Below, one piece after another: positions 26,230 through 33,576 of a DNA stretch of 64,000 nucleotides. This stretch comes from Streptomyces sp. Root1304. Lineage in GTDB: Bacteria; Actinomycetota; Actinomycetes; Streptomycetales; Streptomycetaceae. Each line of letters begins with the position of its first letter. Position 1 is the first letter of the stretch. The stretch is from positions 373,241-437,240 of the forward strand of contig NZ_LMEP01000001.1 of assembly GCF_001426405.1 (NCBI RefSeq), in the 5' to 3' direction. Under the pieces are notes generated by a model. It ran no database searches. It worked only from the letters and a program-made list of their open reading frames with translations, and was not told the DNA's origin. The translations under genes and the position numbers were made by a program.

Positions 26230-27414
26230 CTAAAGGATCACGTGCGGCAGGAAGCGGGCGTACTCGTCGGTGACGAGCCCCGCCGACTCCCTGATGCCCA
26301 GTCCCGCCGCCTCGTCCTCGACGACCCACGCGCCGAGCACCACCCGGTTGCCGTCGAAGTCCGGCAGCGGGGCCAGCTCCTGGTAGCAGCAGGGCTCCCC
26401 GTCCCGTACGAACGGCTCCGTGCCGGCCTCGTGCAGCGTGACGCCCGCGCCCTCCCGGCCGAGCAGCGGCTTCGCGACCCAGCCGGTGGTCGTGGCGAGT
26501 TCTCGGGGCCCGTCGAGATAGGCGGGCAGCAGGTTGGGGTGCCCCGGGTACAGCTCCCACAGGATCGCGAGCAGCGCCTTGTTGGAGAGCAGCATCTTCC
26601 AGGCGGGCTCGATCCAGCAGGTCGTGCCGGTGCCGCCGCCGTTGTCGAGGGTGTCCAGGACGTGCCCGCCGAAGCGGTCGGTGGTCAGCCACTCCCAGGG
26701 GTAGAGCTTGAAGCAGCTGCGGATGAAGCGGAGCCGGTCGTCCACGAAGCGGCGCGAGAGCCGGTCCCAGCCGATCCGTTCGACGGAGAGCGCCTCGGTG
26801 TCGAGTCCGGCCTGCTGGGCGGTCTCGCGCAGGTACGCGACCGTCATCAGGTCCTCGCCCAGCTCGTCGCCGTCCGAGTGCGCGAAGTGCAGCGGGCCCG
26901 GGGGCAGCAGCGGGGCCTGGCGCTTCCAGGCGTCGACGAGCCGTTCGTGGAGGGAGTTCCACTGGTCGGCGCCGGGGAACCGTTCCTCCATCCAGAACCA
27001 CTGCGGGCTCGCGGCCTCCACGAGCGAGGTGGGGGTGTCGGCGTTGTACTCCAGCATCCTGGCCGGGCCCGTACCGTCGTAGCGCAGGTCGAACCGCCCG
27101 TACAGGGAGGGGAGTTCGGCGCGGCGCCGCCAGGACTCGGCGACCAGGCCCGCCAGCTTCGGATCGGTGATCCCCAGCTCGGCGAAACGGTCCTGCTCGA
27201 CGATGTGCGCGGCGGCCGCCAGGCACATCGCGTGCAGCTCCTCGACGACCTCCTCCAGCGCCTCGACCTCGGGCAGCGTGAAGGAGTAGTACGCGCTCTC
27301 GTCCCAGTAGGGGCGGAGCGAACCGTCCGGGTGCCGGGTCAGCGGGTAGACGAGCCCCTGCTCCTCCACGGTCTCCTGCCAGCCGGGGCGGGGTTCGATG
27401 GTGTGCCGTTCCAT
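26230..27414 (-). CDS. Glutathionylspermidine synthase-family ATP-grasp ligase
   Basis: The 394-residue protein matches the C-terminal ligase half of glutathionylspermidine synthase (YxxxK, LEYNADTPTSL, WFWMEERFPG). It has the ATP-grasp loop KPLLGREGAGV and CYQELAPLPDF. In bacteria without trypanothione such ligases likely make an unidentified amide bond. A small lipoprotein gene ends 14 bp upstream, so they form an operon, a pairing that hints at an envelope role. Confidence 0.87.
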   Translation of the reverse strand: MERHTIEPRPGWQETVEEQGLVYPLTRHPDGSLRPYWDESAYYSFTLPEVEALEEVVEELHAMCLAAAAHIVEQDRFAELGITDPKLAGLVAESWRRRAELPSLYGRFDLRYDGTGPARMLEYNADTPTSLVEAASPQWFWMEERFPGADQWNSLHERLVDAWKRQAPLLPPGPLHFAHSDGDELGEDLMTVAYLRETAQQAGLDTEALSVERIGWDRLSRRFVDDRLRFIRSCFKLYPWEWLTTDRFGGHVLDTLDNGGGTGTTCWIEPAWKMLLSNKALLAILWELYPGHPNLLPAYLDGPRELATTTGWVAKPLLGREGAGVTLHEAGTEPFVRDGEPCCYQELAPLPDFDGNRVVLGAWVVEDEAAGLGIRESAGLVTDEYARFLPHVIL

Positions 27415-27428
27415 GGGCCGGGCCCCTC

Positions 27429-27731
27429 TCAGCCGCCGCCGGAACCGGAGCAGCCGAAGCCGCCGGTGTCCACGGCGGTCTTGTCGAAGCTGCCGCCGCT
27501 CACCCGCTTGTCGCGGACGGAACCGCCGTAGTAGTACGAACCGCGGTTGGTGCTGCCGTTGTCGTCGTCATCGCCGCCACCGCCACCGCTCTCGCAGCGG
27601 TAGCTGGGCAGTTCCTCCCGGGTCAGCGGATCCACGCACCGCTTGTCCGGTTCGGAGCCGCACGCGGTGATCGTCGCCGCGAGCACGCCCATCCCGCCGA
27701 GCACCACCGTGCTCGACCTCAGCCTCCGCAT
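27429..27731 (-). CDS. Small Gly/Asp-rich lipoprotein
   Basis: The 100-residue precursor has a signal peptide and ITAC lipobox. The mature part is short and disordered (GGGGGDDDDNGS, then SYYYGGS) and ends in a Gly/Cys-rich tail (GGFGCSGSGGG). GGAGG stands 8 bp before the ATG at 27731. It is transcribed with the ATP-grasp ligase and could be its substrate; that is inference only. Confidence 0.75.
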   Translation of the reverse strand: MRRLRSSTVVLGGMGVLAATITACGSEPDKRCVDPLTREELPSYRCESGGGGGDDDDNGSTNRGSYYYGGSVRDKRVSGGSFDKTAVDTGGFGCSGSGGG

Positions 27732-27904
27732 TCCGTCCGCCTCCCCTTCGCGCGCACGGCCACCGGGGCCGCGCCTGTCGCGCCCCGCGGTCACGCTTGT
27801 CGCGTCCACGCCTGTCGCGACCGCACAGTGTAGGCCGGTCGTTTCCGGCCGCGACCCGGCCGGGACCAGGCTGCCGCTCCGGCGACAGGACCTAGAGTCG
27901 TTTC

Positions 27905-28762
27905 GTGCTTCTCGGGATGATTTGTGCGCTCGCCTCGTCGGTCTGCTTCGGTGCGGCCTCGGTCCTCCAGGCGATGGCGGCCCGCGCCGCGCCGCCGGGG
28001 ACCGGCAGCGGTGTCGACGTCGCCCTGATGTGGCGGGCGCTGCGCCAGTGGCGGTATCTCGCCGGCCTCGGCATGGACGGTCTGGGCTTCGTCCTGCAGA
28101 TCGTCGCCCTGCGCACCCTCCCCATCTACGTGGTCGGCGCGGCCCTCGCCGCGAGCCTGGCGGTCACGGCGGTCATCGCCTCCCGGGTGCTGCGGGTGCG
28201 GCTCAGCCGGGTGGAGTGGGCCGCGGTGGCCGTGGTCTGCGCGGGACTCGCCCTGCTCGCGCTCGCCTCGGGGCGGGAGGGGCACCGGGACGGCTCGGAC
28301 GCGCTGCGCTGGGCGCTCCTCGCGACGGCCTTCGGGGTGCTGCTGCTCGGCGTGGTCGGCGGCCGGCTGCCGCAGCGGTCCCGCGCCCTCGTCCTGGGCC
28401 TCGGGGCCGGGTTCGGCTTCGGGGTGGTGGAGGTGGCGGTCCGGCTGATCGACGGCATCGACCTCGCGGACCCCGTCTGGTACGCGCTCCTCGTGGGCGG
28501 CGGGGCCGCGTTCCTGCTGCTGACCTCGGCGCTCCAGCGCGGCGCGGTGACCACGGCCACGGCGGGCGCGGTGCTCGGCGAGACGATCGGCCCGGCGATC
28601 GTGGGCGTGGCCTGGCTCGGGGACACCACGCGCGAGGGCTACGGCTGGATGGCGGTCCTGGGCTTCGCGGTGGCGGTGGCGGGCTCCCTGACCCTGGCCC
28701 GCTTCGGCGAACCCCCGGAACCGGCCACCGTCGGGACCGAGGCGGCGCGGGACGCGGTCTAG
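27905..28762 (+). CDS. EamA/DMT-like membrane protein
   Basis: The 285-residue protein has nine to ten hydrophobic helices in two similar halves. The first begins ICALASSVCFGAASVLQAMA, and the second ends ATAGAVLGETIGPAIVG, both like the drug/metabolite transporter superfamily. There is no Shine-Dalgarno. TAGAGT lies 6 bp before the GTG start, so the message is probably leaderless. The substrate is unknown. Confidence 0.8.
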   Translation: MLLGMICALASSVCFGAASVLQAMAARAAPPGTGSGVDVALMWRALRQWRYLAGLGMDGLGFVLQIVALRTLPIYVVGAALAASLAVTAVIASRVLRVRLSRVEWAAVAVVCAGLALLALASGREGHRDGSDALRWALLATAFGVLLLGVVGGRLPQRSRALVLGLGAGFGFGVVEVAVRLIDGIDLADPVWYALLVGGGAAFLLLTSALQRGAVTTATAGAVLGETIGPAIVGVAWLGDTTREGYGWMAVLGFAVAVAGSLTLARFGEPPEPATVGTEAARDAV

Positions 28763-28811
28763 GGCTTCGCCCCGACGCTTCGCCCCCCGGCGCTTCGTCG
28801 TCGGCTAGGGC

Positions 28812-29186
28812 CTAGTACTTCATCAGCGTCTCGAAGCCCACCGCGGAGCAGTACGCCGACACCCGGCCCTCCGCGTCCCGGTCGTCGTGGGCGACCGCCT
28901 GGGCGGTGTCGTCCAGGACGTGGCTGCCCTCGTGGTCGAGGTGCTCGCGGTCGACGACCTTCGCCGCGGAGAGCACCGCCGCGGCCATCAGCCCGGGGTC
29001 GTCGTCGTTGTCCCGCACGGCCGGGTCGTGGGCGAAGCGCTGCCAGGCCGACAGACGCGTGCAGTAGTCCTCCCGCCAGGCCGCGGCCTGTTCCGGATCG
29101 GGCTCCCGCGCGCCGCAGGCCGAGAGGAGACCCGTCAGGACCAGCGCGGCCACCACCAGGGCCTTCGGGCCGTTCGTCCTCCGCAT
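28812..29186 (-). CDS. Small lipoprotein of unknown function
   Basis: The 124-residue precursor has an LSAC lipobox. The mature helical domain has DYCTRLSAWQRF and a C-terminal Cys (YCSAVGFETL), a pair that could form a disulfide. The ATG at 29186 is preferred over a GTG 9 bp upstream because AGGGGG is then 8 bp away. I do not recognise a family. Confidence 0.75.
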   Translation of the reverse strand: MRRTNGPKALVVAALVLTGLLSACGAREPDPEQAAAWREDYCTRLSAWQRFAHDPAVRDNDDDPGLMAAAVLSAAKVVDREHLDHEGSHVLDDTAQAVAHDDRDAEGRVSAYCSAVGFETLMKY

Positions 29187-29247
29187 CCGCGGCACCCCCT
29201 GTTGTCAGGGACAGGCTAGAGCCTGCCTCTGACGGCCGGACCCCGGG

Positions 29248-30738
29248 TCATCCCTGGGGCAGCACCCGGCACAGGCTCTGGAGGGCGCCCTGCCAGGCGC
29301 TGTCCGTCGGCGTGGCATAGCCGACGACCAGGCCGTCCAGGGTCGCGGGGACCCCGGGCCTGCGGAACTGGTTGACGCCCTGCACGGCGAGGCCGTGCCA
29401 CGCGGCGGCGCGCAGGACCTCCTGTTCCGTGCCGGGCGGCAGGGCCAGGACCGCGTGCAGACCGGCCGCGATCCCGCTGACCCGGGTCTCGGGCGAGTGC
29501 GCGGCGACCGCCGCCACCAGCTGGTCGCGGCGGCGCCGGTAGCGCAGCCGCATCGCCCGGACGTGGCGGTCGTACGCCCCCGAGGCCAGGAACTCCGCGA
29601 ACGCCAGCTGGTCCGGCGCCCCGCACACCCAGTCCACCGCCCCCTTCGCCGCCACCACCTCACCGGCCAGGCCGTCCGGCAGCACCATCCACGCCAGCCG
29701 GAGCCCGGGCGCGAGGGACTTGCTCGCGGTGCCGAAGTAGACGACACGGTCGGGGTCGAGGCCCTGGAGCGCGCCCACCGGCTGCCGGTCGTAGCGGAAC
29801 TCCCCGTCGTAGTCGTCCTCCAGGACGAGGCCGCCCGAGGTCCGCGCCCAGTCGACGACCGCCGCGCGCCGGTCCGGTGGCAGCGCGCCGCCCAGCGGGA
29901 ACTGGTGGGCCGCGGTCATGAGGACGGCGCCGGCGTCCCCGTCCGCCAGCGCCTCGACCCGGGTGCCGCGCCCGTCGAAGGGCAGCGCCGGGGTGCCGAG
30001 GCCCGCGCCGGTGAGGAGTCCGGCGTGGAGCCCGAGGCCGTACGACTCGACCGCCACGTCCCGTACGCCCCTGGCGCGCAGCACCTGGCCCATCAGCATC
30101 AGCCCGTGCACGAAACCCGCGCAGATCACGATCCGTTCGGGCCGGGCGTGGACCCCCCGGGCGCGGGCCAGGTACTCGGCGAGGACGGTGCGGAGTTCGA
30201 TCCGGCCGCGCGGATCGCCGTACCCGAAGGCCTCGTTGGGGGCGGCGGTGAGGGCCCGCCGGTAGGCCTTGAGCCATTCGGCGCGCGGGAAGGACGCGAG
30301 GTCGGGGGTGCCGGCCTTGAGGTTGTGCGCGGGCGCGGAGGCGCGCGGCGGGGCGAGCCCGGCGGGCGGGACGGGGCGGGGGGTCCCGGCGGGCACGGCG
30401 GCCCCCGCGAGGCCGGTGGGCCGCGGGGAGGCCGTGCGGGAGCCCGCGCGGCGGGGTTCGGCCCGGCGCGGCTCGGCCCGGCGGGCGACCCGGGTGCCGG
30501 AGCCCTGGCGGGCCGTCAGCCAGCCCTCGGCGACCAGTTCGGCGTAGGCGTCGGCGACGGTGTTGCGGGCCATGCCGAGGTCGGCGGCGAGCGACCGGGA
30601 GGACGGCAGCCGGGTGCCGGCCGCCAGCCGCCCGCTGCGCACCGCCTCCCGCAGGGCGTCCATGAGGCCGGCCCGCAGGCGCGGTCCGCGCAGTTCCAGA
30701 TGGAGGTCGGCCCCGAATATGGCCCACTCGTTTGCCAT
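29248..30738 (-). CDS. MocR/PdxR-family regulator (GntR HTH fused to aminotransferase)
   Basis: The 496-residue protein has an N-terminal winged helix (LPSSRSLAADLGMARNTVAD, AELVAEGWLTARQGSGT). An Arg/Pro-rich linker follows, then a fold-type I aminotransferase domain with EDDYDGEFRYDR and the PLP lysine in GTASKSLAPGLR. Such regulators sense PLP or amino acids. It is divergent from an AhpD-like gene. The 46-bp gap contains ATGGACCAT, a short palindrome by the start that could be its site. The gap is so short that both promoters must overlap. Confidence 0.9.
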   Translation of the reverse strand: MANEWAIFGADLHLELRGPRLRAGLMDALREAVRSGRLAAGTRLPSSRSLAADLGMARNTVADAYAELVAEGWLTARQGSGTRVARRAEPRRAEPRRAGSRTASPRPTGLAGAAVPAGTPRPVPPAGLAPPRASAPAHNLKAGTPDLASFPRAEWLKAYRRALTAAPNEAFGYGDPRGRIELRTVLAEYLARARGVHARPERIVICAGFVHGLMLMGQVLRARGVRDVAVESYGLGLHAGLLTGAGLGTPALPFDGRGTRVEALADGDAGAVLMTAAHQFPLGGALPPDRRAAVVDWARTSGGLVLEDDYDGEFRYDRQPVGALQGLDPDRVVYFGTASKSLAPGLRLAWMVLPDGLAGEVVAAKGAVDWVCGAPDQLAFAEFLASGAYDRHVRAMRLRYRRRRDQLVAAVAAHSPETRVSGIAAGLHAVLALPPGTEQEVLRAAAWHGLAVQGVNQFRRPGVPATLDGLVVGYATPTDSAWQGALQSLCRVLPQG

Positions 30739-30784
30739 GGAAATGGACCATACTCCTGTGCCACCCGGCTCGTACGGTGAAGTC

Positions 30785-31306
30785 ATGACCACGCACACCG
30801 ACCTCGACGGAACCCCGGCCGCCGCGCCGGCCGAGTACGCCCACGAGCACGCCCCCCGGCTCCCCCTCGCCGAGCGCGTCCCGGAGTTCTACCGGGCCAT
30901 GCTCCGCCTGGAGACGGCGGCGGCGAAGGACATCGACCCGACGCTCTACCACCTGATCAAGATCAGGGCCTCGCAGATCAACCACTGCGCGTTCTGCGTC
31001 GACATGCACACCAAGGACGCGCTCGCCGAGGGCGAGACCGTCGAGCGGATCGTGCAGCTCTCCGCCTGGGAGGAGTCCCGGCACTTCTACACCGAACGGG
31101 AACTGGCCGCCCTCGCGCTCACCGAGTCCGTCACCGTCCTCACCGACGGCTTCGTCCCCGACGCGGTGTACGCCCGCGCCGCCGCGCACTTCGACGAGAC
31201 CGAACTCGCCCGGGTGATCGGCGCGATCGTCGTCATCAACGCCTGGAACCGGATCGCCGTCACGACCCGGATGACACCCGGCCACTACACCCCGCGCTCG
31301 GGATGA
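30785..31306 (+). CDS. Carboxymuconolactone decarboxylase/AhpD-family protein
   Basis: The 173-residue protein has the AhpD-like motif NHCAFCVDMHTKDA (Cys68, Cys71, His75), which acts in peroxidase or alkylhydroperoxidase reduction. The next gene overlaps by ATGA. Divergence from a MocR regulator suggests that it is the regulated target. Confidence 0.88.
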   Translation: MTTHTDLDGTPAAAPAEYAHEHAPRLPLAERVPEFYRAMLRLETAAAKDIDPTLYHLIKIRASQINHCAFCVDMHTKDALAEGETVERIVQLSAWEESRHFYTERELAALALTESVTVLTDGFVPDAVYARAAAHFDETELARVIGAIVVINAWNRIAVTTRMTPGHYTPRSG

Positions 31307-32067
31307 GCGGGACGGCGACCGGGACCGGGGAGGGGCGTGCGGCCGTCCTGCGCGCCCTCCACCGGGACCGCCCGGCGGAGGACCCGCTCGTCCTGCCCGG
31401 CCCGTGGGACGCGGTCAGCGCCCGCGCCTTCGAAGCCGCCGGATTCCCGGCGCTGGCAACGCCGAGCGCCGGTATCGCCGTCGCCCTCGGACACGAGGAC
31501 GGGGCGACCCCGGCGGCGGAGATGTTCGCCGCCGTGGCCCGGATCGTCCGCGCGGTCTCCGTGCCCGTCACGGCGGACCTGGAGGGCGGGTACGGGCTCG
31601 CCCCGGACGAACTCGTCGAGCGTGTACGGGAGTCGGGGGCCGTCGGGGTGAACCTGGAGGACACCGGCCCGGACGGCCGCCTCAGGGACCCTCGGGCGCA
31701 CGCCGACTGGCTGGCGGAGGTACGGGCGGCGGCGGGCCCCGGCCTCTTCCTCAACGCGCGCGTGGACACGTACATCCGGCGGGCGCCCGAGCCCGCGGCG
31801 GACGCGCTCGCCCGCGCCCTGCTCTACGCCGGGGCGGGCGCGGACTGCGTCTACCCGATCGCCGCCCCGCCGGGCGACCTCCCGCCGCTGCGCGCCGCGC
31901 TGGGCGATCTGCCGCTCAACGTCCTCGCCCTCCCGGGCGGCCCGTCCTTCGCCGAGCTCGGCCGGCTCGGCGCGAGCCGCGTCACCTTCGGCGACGGACT
32001 GTTGGTGCGCGCGGCGCGGGACCTGGCGGACCTGGCGGCGAAGGTCAGGGACGGCGGGGCGCTCTGA
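31303..32067 (+). CDS. Isocitrate lyase/PEP mutase-family protein
   Basis: The 254-residue TIM-barrel protein shows GPWDAVSARAFEAAGFPALA, the metal-binding region TADLEGGYG, GVNLEDTGPDG and FLNARVDTYIR. These are typical of 2-methylisocitrate lyase-like or oxaloacetate-decarboxylase-like PEP mutase members. The KKCGH loop of true isocitrate lyases is absent. It is translationally coupled to the AhpD-like gene. The substrate is not predictable. Confidence 0.85.
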   Translation: MSGTATGTGEGRAAVLRALHRDRPAEDPLVLPGPWDAVSARAFEAAGFPALATPSAGIAVALGHEDGATPAAEMFAAVARIVRAVSVPVTADLEGGYGLAPDELVERVRESGAVGVNLEDTGPDGRLRDPRAHADWLAEVRAAAGPGLFLNARVDTYIRRAPEPAADALARALLYAGAGADCVYPIAAPPGDLPPLRAALGDLPLNVLALPGGPSFAELGRLGASRVTFGDGLLVRAARDLADLAAKVRDGGAL

Positions 32068-32153
32068 GCGGGGCAGTCCGGGCGGGGCTCTCCCAGCAGG
32101 GCGCTCCCAGCAGGGCACTCCTGGCGCGGCACTTCTAGCGCGGCACTTCTAGC

Positions 32154-32207
32154 GCGGCCGGAGCGGGAACAGCGGGTTCGGGGGTGCGCTGTTCCCGCTC
32201 CGGCCGC
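32154..32207 (+). terminator. 21-bp perfect hairpin terminator
   Basis: Arms 32154-32174 and 32187-32207 pair perfectly around a 12-nt loop. It lies between convergent operons and should stop both. Just upstream (32130-32155) a 15-bp sequence containing GGCACTTCTAGCGC is directly repeated. Confidence 0.85.
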
Positions 32208-32216
32208 CGCCGTCCG

Positions 32217-33170
32217 TCATCCCGCGCCGGGGCGGAAGAACTTCAGCGCCCCGGTGAGGACTCCGCGCTGGCTCGGCCATTCGCTCTCCGGGCCTGCGGC
32301 CAGGATCGCGTAGTGGGTGCCGTCCGCGGCGAGGAAGGCCCGGTCGACCACCTTGCGGCGGCTGCCGTCCTCACGGGTGTACGCGTACACCAGCTCGGCC
32401 GCCCCGGTCGCGGCGCCCGGATCGCCGGTGACCCGTTCGAGCAGGATCTCGCGGTAGTCGGTCTTGTTCGCCCGGCCGTCCTCGGAGGCCGCGCGCAGGG
32501 CGTCGTACGGCGTCAGGCCGGGTTCGGTGACCACGTACACCTGGATCAGGCTCGTGCCGTCCGGCGCGGTGTAGAAGACGCCCTGGTCCGACTCGGTGCG
32601 GTTCCAGGTCAGGGGGACGGCGATCCGGAAGCCCGTGGGGTCGTCCACGAGGTGGGAGCCGGGCGGGGGGACGTCGTCCGAGGGCGCGGCGGAGGTGGGG
32701 TCACCGGTGCCGTCGGTCCCGTCCGTGCCGTCGGTCCCGTCGGTCGGCGTCGCGTCCCCGCTCCCGTCGGTCTCGGAGTCCGACGCGGACGGCGACACCG
32801 ACACCGCGGACGGGGAGTCGCCGGCCGACGGGCTCTTCCCGTCGTCACCGTTCCAGAACAGCAGGCCGCCCACGAAACCCGCGACCAGGACGGCCACGGC
32901 CGCCCCCACCACGACGGCTGTACGCGGGCGGGCGCGCGTGCGTGCCGCCGGGCCGGCGTCGACCACGGAGTACTGCCAGCCGCCCGTCTCCGGCAGGTAC
33001 GCGGGGGCGGGACCGGGAGCGGGGGCAGGCGCGGGGGCGTACGGCGGTGCGGCTTCCGGACCGTGCTCCGGCCCGTGCTCCGGCGCGGGTGCGGACGGGC
33101 CAGGACCGGTCTCCCAGCGCTGCGTCCCGTCGTTCCAGCGGGGCCCTCCCCCGGCCCCGTAGCCGCTCAT
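32217..33170 (-). CDS. Single-pass membrane protein, third gene of the GNVT-motif operon
   Basis: The 317-residue protein begins with a cytoplasmic Pro/Gly/Glu-rich segment (EHGPEHGPE, APAPAPAPGPAPAY). One membrane helix follows (AVVVGAAVAVLVAGFVGGLLFW), then a Ser/Asp/Gly/Thr low-complexity stalk (TDGTDGTDGTDGTG), and an external domain with DPTGFRIAVPLTWNR and YTREDGSRRKVVDRAFLAAD. This outer domain resembles those found on actinobacterial Ser/Thr kinases and serine-protease-like surface proteins. There is no kinase domain here. The ATG lies 1 bp after the stop of the preceding gene. Confidence 0.78.
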   Translation of the reverse strand: MSGYGAGGGPRWNDGTQRWETGPGPSAPAPEHGPEHGPEAAPPYAPAPAPAPGPAPAYLPETGGWQYSVVDAGPAARTRARPRTAVVVGAAVAVLVAGFVGGLLFWNGDDGKSPSAGDSPSAVSVSPSASDSETDGSGDATPTDGTDGTDGTDGTGDPTSAAPSDDVPPPGSHLVDDPTGFRIAVPLTWNRTESDQGVFYTAPDGTSLIQVYVVTEPGLTPYDALRAASEDGRANKTDYREILLERVTGDPGAATGAAELVYAYTREDGSRRKVVDRAFLAADGTHYAILAAGPESEWPSQRGVLTGALKFFRPGAG

Positions 33171-33171
33171 C

Positions 33172-33576
33172 TCACCCTCCGAGCAGGGCCGCGACCGCTT
33201 GGCCCACGGCCACGCCCGAGGCGAGGATGCCGGTCACCGCGCCCGCGTCCCCCAGGGCCCGGCGCAGTCGGGTCAGCCGTCCGGTATCGGCCCGGCCGGT
33301 GCCCTCGATCTCGTCCTCGGCGTCGGAGAGTTCGGCGTCGAGGGCGGCGGTCCGCTCGGTGGGGACGACCCCTTCGAGATCGGCGCGGAGCCTGCGGACG
33401 GCCAGGAGCAGTTCCTCGTGGGCCGGGTCGCGGTCCGGCGGGGTGCCGTACACGGTGTGGGTGACGGTGTTGTGGTCGCCGATGGTGACGTTGCCGCCGG
33501 TGTTGGTGATCCGGATGTCGCCACGGGCCCGCTCGCCGCCGGTCCCGGTGCCCGTTCCGTTGTCCTGTTCAGCCAC
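33172..33576 (-). CDS. Small protein with GNVTIGDHNTVT motif
   Basis: The 134-residue protein has a disordered Gly/Thr-rich start, then the motif GGNVTIGDHNTVT at 28-39. A charged helical region follows (EELLLAVRRLRADLE; DAELSDAEDEIEGTG), and a hydrophobic C-terminus (GAVTGILASGVAVGQAVAAL) that could insert in a membrane. The same GNVT-x-G-x-HNTVT motif ends the protein encoded immediately upstream. Valine-Gly-Asn cores of this kind resemble amyloid-forming signalling motifs (RHIM-like or BASS-like). This is inference. The GTG at 33576 overlaps the upstream gene by 8 bp; GGAGG precedes it. Confidence 0.75.
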   Translation of the reverse strand: MAEQDNGTGTGTGGERARGDIRITNTGGNVTIGDHNTVTHTVYGTPPDRDPAHEELLLAVRRLRADLEGVVPTERTAALDAELSDAEDEIEGTGRADTGRLTRLRRALGDAGAVTGILASGVAVGQAVAALLGG

